From Semisulcospira habei (lineage: Eukaryota > Mollusca > Gastropoda > Semisulcospiridae), in assembly GCA_036245525.1 (NCBI GenBank), contig BTPG01000004.1:21047255-21111254 (forward strand): a stretch of 64,000 nucleotides of DNA, read 5' to 3'. Position 1 is the first letter of the stretch, and each line of letters opens with the position of its first letter. Positions 41,831-54,142 of the stretch are shown one piece after another. The notes under the pieces were generated by a model, which saw only the letters and a program-made list of their open reading frames with translations, ran no database searches and was not told the DNA's origin. Position numbers and translations under genes: made by a program.

Positions 41831-42055
41831 TGGCCTGGTTCACGTTTGACCCGTCCACCACGCACCAGGACGTCCTGTTCTCCAACAACAACCTGAGTAT
41901 CACGTGCAGCAGCTTCGACCACAGGGTGGCGCTGGGGAGCGTGGGGTTCAGCAAGGGGGTGCACTACTGGGAGGTGGTGATCGACCGCTACGACTCTCAC
42001 ACGGACCCCTCCATCGGCATTTGCCGGTTCGACGTGGACAAGAACACCATGCTGG
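41831..42055 (+). CDS. TRIM9: TRIM9-like E3 ubiquitin ligase, penultimate coding exon (SPRY, first part)
   Basis: The exon encodes the start of a B30.2/SPRY domain: WFTFDPSTTH, a Cys-Ser-Ser-Phe-Asp stretch, GVHYWEVVIDRYD and GICRFDVDKNTMLG. This signature fits the TRIM9/TRIM67 group, RING-type E3 ligases of neurons that act in axon guidance and vesicle release. The acceptor is a pyrimidine tract ending in TTGCAG at 41,830; the donor is CTGG|GTAAG at 42,055. Both junctions are phase 1, and the Gly codon split at the donor is completed by the exon at 56,499. RING, B-box, coiled-coil and FN3 exons were not found and probably lie upstream of the window. Base composition is clearly more GC-rich than the surroundings. 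Confidence 0.85.
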
Positions 42056-42083
42056 GTAAGTGTTGATTGAAGCGGTGAGTCGT

Positions 42084-42138
42084 TGAGCACGTGCGCGGGC
42101 CAACTGCGGCCGACGTCGGCCCGAGGACCTTGTGCTCA
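42084..42138. repeat. family C hairpin, left half lost
   Basis: TTGAGCACGTGCGCGGGCCA...CCGAGGACCTTGTGCTCAA: outer tips pair, but the left inner arm is missing. It begins 28 bp after the donor site at 42,055. Confidence 0.7.
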
Positions 42139-42813
42139 ATGGAAGGTTTTTGGGTTGGTTGCACGTTGCTTGACGTTCCGACAGCAATTCGACTTACTCA
42201 GGACGTGCCATCGCTGTCTATGACAAAAGAATATGGAGCGCTGCTTATGACAAAAGACTATGGCTTCGTGTGGACTAGGACTAAGGTCATCTGTATAACG
42301 CGGGCCACGTGTTAGCAGAGCACCCATTTTTTTTGGGGGGTCTTATGGTCTTACCTCTGTTACCTAGATGAACCCTGTGGAAAAAGACCACCCGTCTAAG
42401 GCGACCACTTTTTGATAGCTCATGGGATGGTAGCCTGACACAGGCTTGACAGTAGTGGGTTGCTAGTTATTGGATCTAACATGAGAGGTAACTTAGATGC
42501 AGGTAAGGACTGCGGTCCGCCTGCAGCCGCCAGGGCTGGAGAGTCAGCGCCTTTTGATGGAGCGTAACTGACCCCTCGATGTCTGGTGCGGGTTGTGTGC
42601 AGAGTTGTGTTGGGTAGAAGCCTCGATGGTGGGCGGTGGTGAACATTCGTTTGACATTTGCGGGAGATGGATCGACCATGGGAGTTTAAAAGAAGGGCCT
42701 GATAAACTATACGCCTGAAGTTGTTGGAGATGTATCGACCATAATTCACACTATGACGGATGTGCCTGAGAGTGCAGTGTATGAAACGTTTCAGAACCGC
42801 AAAATATATTTAC

Positions 42814-43027
42814 TTAACTCATTCAGCCCCGACACACTACAGCAGGAGATGAGTCGACTATGATAATTCAAGGGCAGTGCCAGATTAGCTTGGTGCCTAT
42901 CGGCGCCAAGCTAATCTGGCACTGCCCTTGAGTTATCATGGTCGATCCATCTCCTGCAGCAGGTGCATAGTCGTTAGATGACGCCTCCAAAATTTGGGAA
43001 ATACGTGCGCCGGGCTGAATGAGTTAA
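42814..43027. mobile_element. family B TTAA mini-element (214 bp)
   Basis: TTAACTCATTCAGCCCC to CGGGCTGAATGAGTTAA, GCCAGATTAGC core subtype. The right TTAA is shared with the next element. Confidence 0.88.
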
Positions 43028-43106
43028 CCCTTGACTGGTACTGACGACACGTTAAGAACGCGTCTTTCCCGCCGAACGGTATCGTCAGTAGCAGTTAAGG
43101 GGTTAA
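43024..43106. mobile_element. short TTAA element of 83 bp
   Basis: TTAACCCTTGACTGGTACTG to CAGTAGCAGTTAAGGGGTTAA; inner GACGATAC-type inverted arms. I see no other copy. Confidence 0.6.
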
Positions 43107-43126
43107 AATACGTATTCTTTTGTGCG

Positions 43127-43342
43127 TTAACTCATTCTACCCCAAAACTGAAATCCCCAAATTTCGCCTTTGTCCGCTGAAGACTGCATTGCAGCGCAGG
43201 ACACAGATCGACCATGATAGTTCAAGGGTGATGCCAGAATAGCTTGGCGCCCATAGGCGCCAAGCTATTGTGGCATTACCCTTGAACTATCATGGTCGAT
43301 CCTTATCTTGCTGTGGTGTGTCTGGGGTAGAATGAGTTTTAA
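43127..43342. mobile_element. family B TTAA mini-element, right tip mutated
   Basis: TTAACTCATTCTACCCC at the left; right tip reads GGGGTAGAATGAGTTTTAAA. The long arm is on the left. Confidence 0.8.
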
Positions 43343-43661
43343 AAAAGTCATCTTCTGATGAGTTCTTGTCTGGACCTAAGATTAACTTGTGATATTCAGC
43401 ACGGTGTCAATTTGTGAAGCCATTTCGAATTGGCTAGACATCACACTTTCACTAAAGGTCTTAGTAGAAGAAAGCTTGCCTACAAGGACACACAATTTGA
43501 ACTGAACTACTTTTCTGATTAGTGCTATCGAATAGGAGACTACACAAAGTGAAGCAATATTTCAGGTTTCTATTTAACATTTGACAACAGGGAAAATCAA
43601 CAACAACAAAAAACAATTAAAAACAACAACGAAAACAATAACGGCGACAAACTAATAAACA

Positions 43662-43820
43662 ACACCCCCCCCCCCTCTCTCCCGACGATTTACCTCCCTC
43701 CGCCCTAACCCCCTCCCTCCCCCCCCCCAACACCCCCACCATAACACCACCACCCCACCACCACCACCACCACCACCCCACCCACACCTACCCACCCCAC
43801 CCACACCTACCCACCCTAAA
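43662..43820. repeat. C-rich low-complexity tract
   Basis: CACCACC, CCCACACCTAC and C runs. Confidence 0.9.
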
Positions 43821-44130
43821 TTAAATATTTTGCATTGTTGCTGTGATATTACACACACTCCTACACTTGCGTATGACATGGATGTGATTCGAACAAGAAA
43901 TATTGCAGTATTTTTCCACACAACACAGAACAGTAATTGAAAACGGATTCTTTCTTTTAGAAATGGGGTCGTGAAAACAACTTTTCTGCCGCTCCTAACG
44001 CATCCCATCCTCACCAATGCCACAGCGTAGCACCAAAAACAGACAGTTAACACACGTGGATACATTTTGCTGCGCCCAGAATAGTTTTATGTCAAAAACT
44101 CACGCTCCTCCAGCAAGGTTCAAACAACTG

Positions 44131-44194
44131 CAAGTGGCATAGATTCTCGTGAGCCCCTGCATTCGCGGGGGCTCATGAGAATCTATTCCTCTTG
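44131..44194. repeat. family A hairpin
   Basis: ATTCG loop, few mismatches. Confidence 0.9.
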
Positions 44195-44706
44195 CTGATC
44201 AGATATGTGACTGCATCTGTTCAAAACAAGATTTGGGTCAGGGCGTTTATGTCTGGCTGGCACAAACTCCGGTGACGTGAAAATTGTCTCATTTAAAGGA
44301 GGAGGAGTGCAGCGAGTTGAGTGTCGCTTTTGCAAAATAATTACTTTCTGCTTGCGATCTTATTTTTTTCCGTGGCTAAAGTGCGCACATAACACTTTCT
44401 TGCTGACTGAAATTGTGACACCCAAAAAAACGCTCTCTTCCCCTTTCCAGAGATCTACTTGCCGTGTGAACGATCGGGAGTGGAGTTGGGGTGGTGTGGG
44501 GGTACAAAACGCGTTACAGTTACTTTCAACCCGCACGTCCACATTTACTTCAATACAGACAATGCATTTACTACCACGGCAGTGTCGATAGAATTAGACA
44601 TGAACAAAACAACAACAACAAATTTCAGCGCGTCCATTTCTTTTCAATAGTACACCTCCCACCATCTTTCTCAAAAAAAAAAAAAAAAGATAAGCCCTAC
44701 CACTCC

Positions 44707-44921
44707 TTAACTCATTCTACCCCAGACACACCACAGCAATGTCTGGATCGACCATGATAGTTCAAGGGTGATGCCAGAATAGCTTGGCGCCTATGGGCGC
44801 CAAGCTATTATGGCATCACCTTTGAACTACCATGGTCGATCTGTGTCCTGCACTGCACTGCAGTCTTCAGAGGACAACCGGCAAAATTTGGGGATTTCGG
44901 TCTTGGGGTACAACGAGTTAA
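44707..44921. mobile_element. family B TTAA mini-element (215 bp)
   Basis: TTAACTCATTCTACCCC to GGGGTACAACGAGTTAA. Core about CCTATGGG with a few changes. Confidence 0.88.
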
Positions 44922-45000
44922 CATCATTCGGGACGTGCCGCATCGGGATACGCAGCAAGAGGGCCGCGTATCAGAATGCGCCACGTCTCGAGTGTTTGAA
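44918..45000. repeat. family E element sharing TTAA
   Basis: TTAACATCATTCGGGACGTG...GCGCCACGTCTCGAGTG with inner GATACGC/GCGTATC. Confidence 0.6.
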
Positions 45001-45433
45001 ATGAAGAAAAATTAAAGTTGTGCATTGCAGGAAACAGGCATGCTAGAGAAATGCCGTTCCCTCTACTTTCGCAGCCTGTTAGACAGGGGTGACACAACAT
45101 GCAGACAGATGGCTTCTGCATGCGCAGCTAAGCTCATATTCCCATGTCTCAATCATGCAGCGAAGTGCCCGCACATGCAGAAACACGCAAGGAAATAATT
45201 GGTTCCAACGGCGATGCGTGTCTCTCTCATTCAGTTTTAAAACTGTCATTAGCTGTTTGAAATAACATTTTTGCTACTGCTGCTGCTATTGCTGCCGTTG
45301 TTGTTTGTAGTTGTAGTTGTTATTGTTCGCATTCTGGTTGTAGGTTTACTGGCCTAAATGCGCATGCAGTTTTGTTTACAAATAATAGCGGTGAGGTGGT
45401 TTTTTGTTTGTTTGTTTGTTTGTTGTTTTTTCC

Positions 45434-45464
<31 letters not shown>

Positions 45465-45950
45465 GCGCACAAAGGACGTTGACGTTCAGTGGTGACGCAG
45501 ACAAAGATTCGATGATACATTTTCTGAAAGCGATCTCAAAGGATGGAACGGGCTAAAACCTGCGGACCATACGACATTGGTACCAAAATTTGATTCTTCA
45601 CGCGCAAGCACACGGCCAAGGCCCAAGGGAGCCCTTTTTAGAGCCGCTGTCAAGGGGACTTAACTCATGTAGGTCTCATGGACCTGTGGCTAGTGGACTC
45701 ACTAGTTGCGGAGCACCTTGCTTAGTGGCTGGTGCAGGACTAAGCTCGCTCATGTAACCGCCCCCTTTGGCGCAAATAACTCCATCAGAGGCGGGTGCAG
45801 GACATCACAATACGACACGTTTTATGTCAAGTTACGTCCTGCTGGGAGATGCCTCATTCGGCTATCAAAGAGTGATGGACGGTGCACGGGGCTTACCAAG
45901 CTTTTAGAGCGCAGAGCCCCACAAGCCAATGCAGCATCCCCGGCCCCTGG

Positions 45951-46014
45951 CAAAAGGTGCAGATCCTCATGAGCCCCGCAACGTGCGAGGGCTCACGAGG
46001 ATCTACGCCTCTTG
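45951..46014. repeat. family A hairpin, decayed left end
   Basis: CAAAAGGTGCAGATCC at the left, AACGTG loop. Confidence 0.8.
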
Positions 46015-46801
46015 AAAGTTCCATTTGTGTCCATGTCAAGTTCAGCTGTTACGCGATACATAGGCGTACGCCGTGTGGTGTCATGTTTGGTATATTACCA
46101 GTTGTAAATTCGAAAATCATTTGCTGGCGGAAAAAGTCCCTCAGCAAACCCAATACAAAGAATATTTTGTGCCACGTGCAGTACTCGCAGATACTGATAA
46201 GTCCACGCAACTACCAAGTGCCCTTACAGATAGGCTCATTTACATCCTCCGAATTAGGCAGTCGTCTGGGTTTACGTCTAAGATTTGAACATTTGAGAAT
46301 AATTGTGTCATCTGTCTTTAGCTTTGCATTATCTTCAAATACACGTTTCTGAATGGCCGCTTTCAATTTGTATAGGTCTAAAATCACAGACCAGCAGACA
46401 TTTGAGAATAATGTTGGCGTCCGTCACCAGTGTTGCGTGGTCAGTGTTCAAACAATGGTTTCTAAAGGCCCGGGCTATACATAACATGTCTGACTGAGTC
46501 ACAGACCTCTACAATTCTCGTCTGCGTTGTGTCTACGATTGCCGCGTTCATGGTCATATTTTCTCTGTTCTGAATCACACAGTGATTGCACGTCCAAAGC
46601 CAAACTCGGAACCGAAACACGACCTGAAAGTTGCAAGAGAGACAATGCCAATGACAGCTGAATTGTATTGCGGATCGAGAGAGGCAACTCGTCTTTGCCA
46701 ATGGATGCAAATTGTGTCTCTGAAATGTGTGTTTATTCAGCACCAAAGAGTCCCTACTCTACATGTACCGTCCAAGAAACATGGATACAAACAGGTTTCA
46801 G

Positions 46802-46865
46802 CAAGAGGCATAGATCCTCATGAGCCCCCGCAACTGTGGGGGCTCATACGGATCTATGCCTCTTG
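46802..46865. repeat. family A hairpin
   Basis: AACTG loop; right flank carries GGCAGTGAAGGGGTTA, a family A tip. Confidence 0.88.
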
Positions 46866-47142
46866 CAGTCGTGCTGTCCTTCGCCGTGTCCCGGCAGTGA
46901 AGGGGTTAGGTTAGACCTATTCAGGAGCCCCTCCAATTAAGCACTACCTGTGAGTGTTGAGAGGCGCCAAAAGCTGTCCGACACGATAGTCGAGCTGTCA
47001 TGGTGGGTGAATCTCCAGGCGTTGACGCTGGTAGCGAGGAGACTCCGGCAGAAAATGGACGCTGGTCCGTGATCTCGGACCTAACGGCCTATATCCGTAA
47101 AGTTCAACATCAAAGACCCACACGCAAGTTGTTCTGAGCCCG

Positions 47143-47388
47143 TTAACCCCTTTGCTGCACTGAAGTGATCTGGAAATGCGCCATGAAACCACTGCACACT
47201 GAGCGACATTCGCGTGAAGAACACAACGCAACTCAGTGGGACCCCAAAAATCGGACGTAAAGAACACAGGACTAACTTGACAAGAGACGTAAATCCTCAT
47301 GAGCCCCCGCGACTGCGGGGGCTCATGAGGGTTTATGTCTCTTGCAGGTGGGTAGCATTCGCCTTTCAACCGGCAGTTACGCGGTTAA
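47143..47388. mobile_element. complete family A TTAA mini-element (246 bp)
   Basis: TTAACCCCTTTGCTGCACTG to CCGGCAGTTACGCGGTTAA with the hairpin at 47,281-47,344. Confidence 0.75.
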
Positions 47389-47683
47389 AAAATGGAACCA
47401 CCAAAGAATGGAACGCCTGTCATGAGGTTTTGCGCGAGCGTTACGTCACACTCCCCATGGAGTTGTAAAATACCCCCCGCGCCGTGCTGAAATTTGAAAC
47501 CAGCTGCTATCGCAAAAACAAAACAAAACAAAAAAAAAAAAAAAAAAAAAAACAACCTAAAATGAACATCATCACCACTCGAGCGGTATATTTAGCAGAA
47601 AGCCGTCAAATTGTAAACAGACCTCATGGGTTCTGTTTAATCCCCTCACTGCAAAGTCTGAAAAGTTGAACACGATCCAACTG

Positions 47684-47742
47684 CAAGAGCCATAAATCCT
47701 CATGAGCCCCAGCACTTGCGTCTCCATCTGTGCCTGTTGCTG
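47684..47742. repeat. family A remnant
   Basis: Left arm good, right arm reduced to ATCTGTGCCTGTTG. Confidence 0.65.
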
Positions 47743-48366
47743 ACACCACGAGGTATGCATGTTGCCTGGACGGCTGGGGCAAGACAGTTTCACGATCAGT
47801 GGCCGCGAAGAGTCACTTAAACTTTAATCTACAGAATAGCAATGCTAGGGCGACCAGCTAATCAGAGGCCGGCCGGCACTTTGAGTGATTATTTACTGTC
47901 GATCCATCCATGGTAGCGGGTGCGTAAAGTGAGCCAGTTCAGTCGCTCTGAAAGTCAAAAGAAATACGTCAGAGGACTGCCGTCAATAACTTATAACTGA
48001 CTTTTATGCTCTTAAATTCCGATGAAAATTCTGTTTTCAAAAGAAAAGACAACTCGAAAATGTTTTCCGTGCCGCGCAGGTTATGATAGCGTACTGTTAT
48101 CGCCCTGCATTCTACAGACGTGCAGTAGTCTGTGATTTTGGATGGCTGATGGCTATACTGTTCTGGTCTGTGATTCTGGACTTTACGGCTTACGGTCGGA
48201 AGGTCAGTCCATAATCATATGCCAGCACACGAATGACCCTTGACCGCTGCGTCACAGAGGTAAACTAAATGTTCTGTTTTTCTACTGTCGCTCTATGCTA
48301 CTATAAACAGTCTGTTTTCAGTCAGGGCGATTGCCTGCAAGACCTTTGACACCGCCTTTCAAACGG

Positions 48367-48440
48367 CAAGATGCATAATATATTCTCATGAGCCCCCGCG
48401 GCCTACGGCCGCACGGGCTCATGAGAATCTATGCCTCTTG
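48367..48440. repeat. family A hairpin, enlarged GC loop
   Basis: Loop GCGGCCTACGGCCGC is itself palindromic. Confidence 0.82.
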
Positions 48441-48952
48441 CTGGTAAGGTCGACTACATCTAACGTCTGTTGCTTCTCATACGGAGTAAGTTATCGCGGT
48501 TCAAGTTAAGCCTGTGACTGCGGCTGACCGTTTGGTCATAAAAATATTTATGGACCCTGCTAACAGCAAAGTAAATCACAGAGGAATGTTTCATTTGTCA
48601 GTCGCAGTTGATAACAGTTACTAATTACAGCATTCCCCTAGGCCTTACATTTCCCTAGGTCTTGTATTGAAAAGATACGCGGAACTTCACTTTCAGTTTT
48701 GTGTGCGAACTTGAATTCAGAAGCGCGGTAGATATCTTCTTTTGCTCTATTTCATTCTGGTATTTCAATATTCACGGTTTGTCGACAATAAAATGAATGA
48801 TTCCTACGTGACTAAGTAGCCAGGCGCCAATTATTTCGTGACCTGCAGAGCCAAGCGTTTATAAATGTACGTGATGACAATGGCGCTGTATAGTAAGAAG
48901 ATGGATCAATGTAATGCTTATCGGCGCAGCATGGTCGACGACGATATATCAT

Positions 48953-49085
48953 TTCAAGGACAGTACCTCTAGAATGACCAGGACGGTTCAAGGGAAGTGC
49001 CTCAACAGCTCTTTTCTACTCTCCAGGCGCTAAGTAAATTCGATGTTGACTATACTTGAGCTATTAAGGTCGATCCAGCTCCTGC
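48953..49085. repeat. family B remnant
   Basis: TTCAAGGGAAGTGCC, CCAGGCGC and GGTCGATCCAGCTCCTGCAG are readable; the symmetry is lost. Confidence 0.45.
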
Positions 49086-49233
49086 AGTTGGCGCTGGAGG
49101 GGATTTAGATAATCCAGGGCTCTGGGACTCCCAATGTTGTGTGATTTTTTTCCTGTACGTCTCTCATGTCATTTATCTTGGCTGGCTGTGTCACTGTTTT
49201 GCCATCACAATCCCTCACTTAAACCCAACATCT

Positions 49234-49298
49234 GCAAAAGGCATAGATTCTCATGAGTCCCTGTTGTCGCAGGGGCTCATGAGAATCTGTGACTCTTG
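49234..49298. repeat. family A hairpin
   Basis: GTTGTCGCAG loop region. Confidence 0.85.
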
Positions 49299-50022
49299 TA
49301 AATCTACTGAAGCATCTACCTCCTTACGCAAGAACACAATCGGATTTGAGTTCAAGTCTGCGTCTACGACTGAAAACATTGGGATTTATTTGTGTCTCTT
49401 CCTAAGGCTCTGCCTCTGCTTTTTAGGCGCGGGAATGTTTGTTTTTGCAAAGCTATCGAATGTGTATCCATTCTTATTCGGGCAAAGCCGAAACACAAGC
49501 CCCCATGTCAACTGACTGGGAGGGAGAATGTTTTGTTCAAATGTTTTGTCATTATCCTAAGCGATAGTGCATCTTGCTACTTTGGCGAACGATTTCTTCG
49601 TATTTTTTCCTCGCAGGCGTGATAGTTGCTTAAATGCTTTTTTTTTTTTTTTTTTGCTTTTTTTTTCTTCCATGGCATCTGTGTTTTTGTGCGTGAATGT
49701 TTGTGTGTCTTTCTCTTGCCAAATCAAACGCCGGAGTGAAGTCGACCGCTATGGCTCATGTGTAGTGCTTAATTAGCCTATACAGTGGCACCAGTCTTAT
49801 CATGCGGGCTCATTGTGCTAGTAACTCCAGACGCTGAGCATATCAAAATAAATAATAATACTACCCAAGCTATCATGGCACATGTAAATCCATCCTCTTC
49901 GATCACTTAAGTAGTACCAGACGATTTTAACCCCATCGATTCCATTGGCTATGAATAAAATCTCTGACACCATCACTTACAAAAAGCACCATAGCCAAGC
50001 TGCACGAGAAGCATGCAATTTG

Positions 50023-50096
50023 TTTAATCCAGCAAGAAGCAGAGAACCTCATGAGCCCCCGCAAATGCAGGAGCTTATGAGGGTCTATGTCTCTTG
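50023..50096. repeat. family A hairpin
   Basis: Left arm lengthened by an AGCAGAG insert; right arm TTATGAGGGTCTATG. Confidence 0.8.
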
Positions 50097-50534
50097 CAGT
50101 TGGGTTGTGTTTATCCGGTCCATGAAGGGATTAAATATGGCTCTTTTTACCGACAGCCGTGGCGGGGTTAAAATGGTTTTTTATGGGATTAAAAACGGAT
50201 CTATTTTCAAGCAGTCTGGAAATGTTCGGCCTGAAGGACTTGTTTGTGAGCGTGAGCTATCTTTATTGTGTGGAGGTGTTGCTTTGTGTTAGTGGGAGAT
50301 GAGTACGAGTGTATCTTTGACACCTGTCAGCCCCAGACGTTTTACTGCGGCAGTTCTGTTAGTTCTGGCACCACGAGCTTCTGTAGAGGAAAATAAAACT
50401 ACAAGACACACCGCAAAAAATAGAATGCCATAGTGGTATAGTGTTTTGACATCTGTGGAAAATCGTACGCAATCCGCTGCATGCATTCCTCACAACTTTG
50501 AACAACTTGTAGCACGTTTTATACACTGTCTGCC

Positions 50535-50744
50535 TTAACCCCTTTAGTCCCAAGGCCACATTTCCAAATTTTCGAAGGTGTCACTTCGGATTATGTGCCC
50601 GTTGCAGGAGATGGGCCGACCATGATAATTCAAGGGTAGCGCCAGATTAGCTTGGCGCCTTCAGGTGAAGCTAATCTGGCACTACCCTTGAATCATCATG
50701 GTTATCCATCTCCTCCTGTACGGCGTCGGGGCTGAATGGGTTAA
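50535..50744. mobile_element. family B TTAA mini-element (210 bp)
   Basis: TTAACCCCTTTAGTCCC to GGGGCTGAATGGGTTAA. The right tip is shared with a family E fragment at 50,741-50,800 (TTAACTCATTCGAGACG). Confidence 0.82.
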
Positions 50745-51385
50745 CTCATTCGAGACGTGCCGCGTCCGGATACGCGGCATAAACCGCGAATCACCTCGAT
50801 TTAAAGCGCTACCTGAGCCAAAGGCTTAAGGCGAAAGACAGTATACGTCCATTTTTTGTTTAAAAAAAAAAAGCAGCCGGCTATTCATCGTTCTATTATG
50901 AATAAAATCTCATTTTTTGTGTGTTGTTTGTTTTTTTTTTTTTTTTTTTTTTTTTTTCAGTCACGAAAATGGATTGCCTCCACGAGGCATATAAAGTATA
51001 AGTGTGCTGGTCTGTGATTGTGGACCTTGTCGCCGTAAGGTTCAAAATGGCAACCCAGCCCACTTATCGTGGGTATTTTTCGTACACTGTTTCCCAAGCC
51101 ACGCAAACTGTCCACCCTTTTCGTGTGTTTGCTCGGAAATTGGGCTCTGAAAAGGGGGGACCTCGAACCGCATGTTACAATTTTCTTTTTTCCGTCGCCT
51201 GCTCATATCGCCTGCATGCATTGGTTATTTTGACATTGCTGCCCGAAGAACAACAATAAACACTTTTCCGAGTCCCGCGTGCTATTGATAACAATTGGCA
51301 AAACAGGCTCAGTCCTCTTGGCATCGTACACTGAGTGAGCGCTGATGACTGACCTCTCTGGCAAAAGAATAGATGAAAATAAGTG

Positions 51386-51454
51386 CACAAAAGATGAATA
51401 GATCCTCATGAGCCCCCGCCGGTCTCGAGGGCTCATGAGGGTCTGTGCATCTTG
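51386..51454. repeat. family A hairpin
   Basis: CCGGTCTCGAGG near the loop, decayed tips. Confidence 0.78.
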
Positions 51455-51623
51455 CAGATAGGGTGGGGTGGGGTTGATAGGATTGTACTGAAGACAAGCA
51501 GAAATTGTCGCCCTTGCAGTTAGGACCAAGCGAGGACTAGTTGCAGTTCATGTTCAGTGGGACCTGTTAGTAGCAACCAACGTTTCTGCAAGATAGAAGC
51601 GGTCTTAAAAGAACAGTGCTGCC

Positions 51624-51857
51624 TTAACCCTTTTCATTCTGATACACTACTGCCTGAAATTAATTTGACTATAACAGTTCAAGAGTGGTGACTATGATAG
51701 TTCAAGGGTGGTGCCGGAATAGCTTGGCGCCTGAGGCGCCAAGCTATTCTGTCACCACCCTTGAACTAAAATGGTTGATCTATCTCCTAATCTGTAATGT
51801 AGCCTTCATGGGGAAATAAGCTTTTTTAAAAAAATCGGTCTCAGGATGTAATGGGTT
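51624..51857. mobile_element. family B element with internal partial duplication
   Basis: TTAACCCTTTTCATTCTG left tip. GACTATAACAGTTCAAGAGTGGTG is followed at once by a second GACTATGATAGTTCAAGGGTGGTG. The right tip ends GTAATGGGTTAC. Confidence 0.7.
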
Positions 51858-52042
51858 ACGAGAAGTCTTCGAGCGGGTATTCTTCAGGGACTATGGCACC
51901 TGAGGACACCACTTTTTATCTATATTCCTGGCGCGTCCGGCCCTCTTTGGCGTTGAATAAAAAATGATTTCAAGAACACGATCCGCGACCACTGGCAGTG
52001 AAGGGGTTAATTTGTAGGCGCTGGAAGGCGCAGTTGAAGAGA

Positions 52043-52164
52043 TTAACTCATTCAAGGCGCCTCGCATCAATAGCTGCGAAAGTGTCGTATAGCGTTGCCG
52101 CCGGCAACACTGTGCGACACTTTCGCAGCAATTGGTGGGATCTGGTCACCTTGAATGAGTCAAA
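52043..52164. mobile_element. family G TTAA element
   Basis: TTAACTCATTCAAGGCGCC to the complement ending CCTTGAATGAGTCAA. Inner arms TGCGAAAGTGTCG and CGACACTTTCGCA surround GTTGCCGCCGGCAAC. Confidence 0.75.
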
Positions 52165-52553
52165 CTTTACCCAATACCCCCCACCCCCACCTCCTACCCA
52201 CAACTGAAAACACTCAGTTGTTGCAGACAGAATCCAATCCAAAATGCTTGGTGTCTGATAGAACGCGTTTTGTCCTGATATCGTGAGAAAAAAAAAGAAA
52301 AGTGTCTCGAGTCAAGCCAAACAATGGCCCATAGCGAAAATTCTTCCAAACACAAGGGCCCGGGGGCCAAGGGGGGCAGGGTCAAAGGTGAGGCAAAAAA
52401 ATTGGGGTTCAATGTGGCTACATTTGGTGACGGCCATAGGTGGGACAATTCATGTGATGACTTTCGCAAATTCAGTACGGTAGCTGTGTGTTTTGACGGT
52501 ACAGGATAAGGTATTTTTCTGTTGACATGTTTTCTGGTATATTAAGGCAAGAT

Positions 52554-52612
52554 AACTCATTCGAGACATGTCGCATGCGGATACGCGGCAGATAGCGGCA
52601 CGTTTCGAATAG
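52554..52612. repeat. family E fragment
   Basis: AACTCATTCGAGACATGTCG...GGCACGTTTCGAATAG. Confidence 0.55.
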
Positions 52613-52658
52613 ACATTAAATGTGTTTACAACGGAATGATCCTCTGGTAATAATTATG

Positions 52659-52875
52659 TTAACCCATTCAGCCTGACGCAATACCGCAGGAAATGGGTCG
52701 ACCATGATAATTCAAGGGTAGTGCCAGATTAGCTTGGCGCCTGTTGGCGCCAAGCTAATCTGGCACTGCCCTTGAATTATCATGGTCGACCCATCTCCTG
52801 CAACTGGTGTATAGTCATTAAATGACGCCTCCAAAATTTGGGAAAGTATGATACGGCCGTCGGGTTGAATGTGCA
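52659..52875. mobile_element. family B TTAA mini-element, right tip mutated
   Basis: TTAACCCATTCAGCCTG left tip. Core is a long near-perfect hairpin centred on GTTGG; right tip GTCGGGTTGAATG. Confidence 0.8.
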
Positions 52876-53202
52876 CCTTTTTCCAATTAACGGTACTCTT
52901 TGGATGTGTTCTTCGAGGGACTCAGACATTTTTGTGTTCTATCCATAGTTTGTTACACGCGATGTAAATTGTGTAGGAGACGTGCGTTCGGGACCTCTGG
53001 AAGAAGGGTTGCTTTATCCGACTGAAATGTGGAATGTGTTATATCCAACCTGAGAAAGCATTTCCAGTAACTACTGAGAGCCAAGGGCACCGCACAATCG
53101 ATCGCCTCCGTAGCAGAGGTGTGGACAGGGGCAGCGAAGGCGTTGGGCAGACTTGAATGGACCTGAAACTGAGATCAGACCAATATTTGTAGAAAGATTA
53201 CA

Positions 53203-53272
53203 AAGTAAAGTAGGTAAAAGCACTGTCAGAGGAGAGAATTGTGCAGTATCGACCAATGATCATAGATCAAGT
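53203..53272. repeat. second copy of the AAAGCACTGTCAG repeat
   Basis: Matches 33,775-33,850 from ATTACAAAGTAAAGTAGGTA to GATCATAGATC with few changes. Confidence 0.65.
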
Positions 53273-53477
53273 TAGATCGAAGCACAAAACAAAACAAAAA
53301 AAAGAAGATAGAAGAGAAGGGTGCGTTAAGTAAGTGACTGGAAGTAGTGAATGTGGAAGCCCAATAGTGGTACGAGATGGAAAGGAACTTTAGGAAATCG
53401 AGTCCCTTTGAACCGACATCAACTTTTGAGTTAGTCCTCCCCCCCCCTCCCCCCTCCCCCCACCACCATCCCAACCC

Positions 53478-53509
<32 letters not shown>

Positions 53510-53569
53510 AATTTTTCATTGTGTAATTTGGTACTATTAGTATTACAATTATTATCCTGTGTTTGTAGA

Positions 53570-53648
53570 GTAGCAACGGCAAGTATGAAAAACTGATGGC
53601 ACTCGTGCTAATTACTTCATCCGTTGAGAAATAAAGTTTCATTTCATT

Positions 53649-53735
<87 letters not shown>
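53570..53735 (+). repeat. retroposon 3' tail extending into a CT array
   Basis: TAGCAACGGCAAGTATG...CCGTTGAGAAATAAAGTTTC matches 3,151-3,220. It is followed by ATTTC repeats and then (CT)n to 53,733, suggesting the microsatellite grew from the tail. Confidence 0.6.
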
Positions 53736-53738
<3 letters not shown>

Positions 53739-53765
53739 TGTTTTTCTTTGCGGTGTCCGTAGCCC

Positions 53766-53961
53766 TTAACCGCTTCACTGCCATTTGTGAAACCATCGTT
53801 AAATCAACGTCAAAGAGCCCCAGCCGTACAAGGAACATGGACACAGAGTGGCGTCAGCAACAGGTGTAGATCCTCATGAGCCCCCGGAACTGCAGGGGCT
53901 CAATTTGCCCTCTTGCAGCTGGGTGCGCTTCAATTTTTTTTCTCGGCAGTCAAGGGGTTAA
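53766..53961. mobile_element. family A TTAA mini-element (196 bp)
   Basis: TTAACCGCTTCACTGCC to CTCGGCAGTCAAGGGGTTAA. The internal hairpin (53,858-53,915) lacks part of the right arm. Confidence 0.78.
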
Positions 53962-54078
53962 ACAGACTCTACAATGTTTTGTTTTTCCCTCCCTACGCTT
54001 GACTCGGTCCCGCAGGACCATTTGTCTTCATTTACCCTTTCCAACAAAGTCAGTCGATCATCCACCCCCATCTATCTG

Positions 54079-54142
54079 CAAGAGGTATGAATTCTCATGA
54101 GCCTCTGCGAACGCAGAGGCTCATGAGAATTCACACCTCTTG
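54079..54142. repeat. family A hairpin, compensated
   Basis: Both arms share the changes CCTCTGCG/CGCAGAGG, so the palindrome stays perfect near the loop. Confidence 0.88.
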
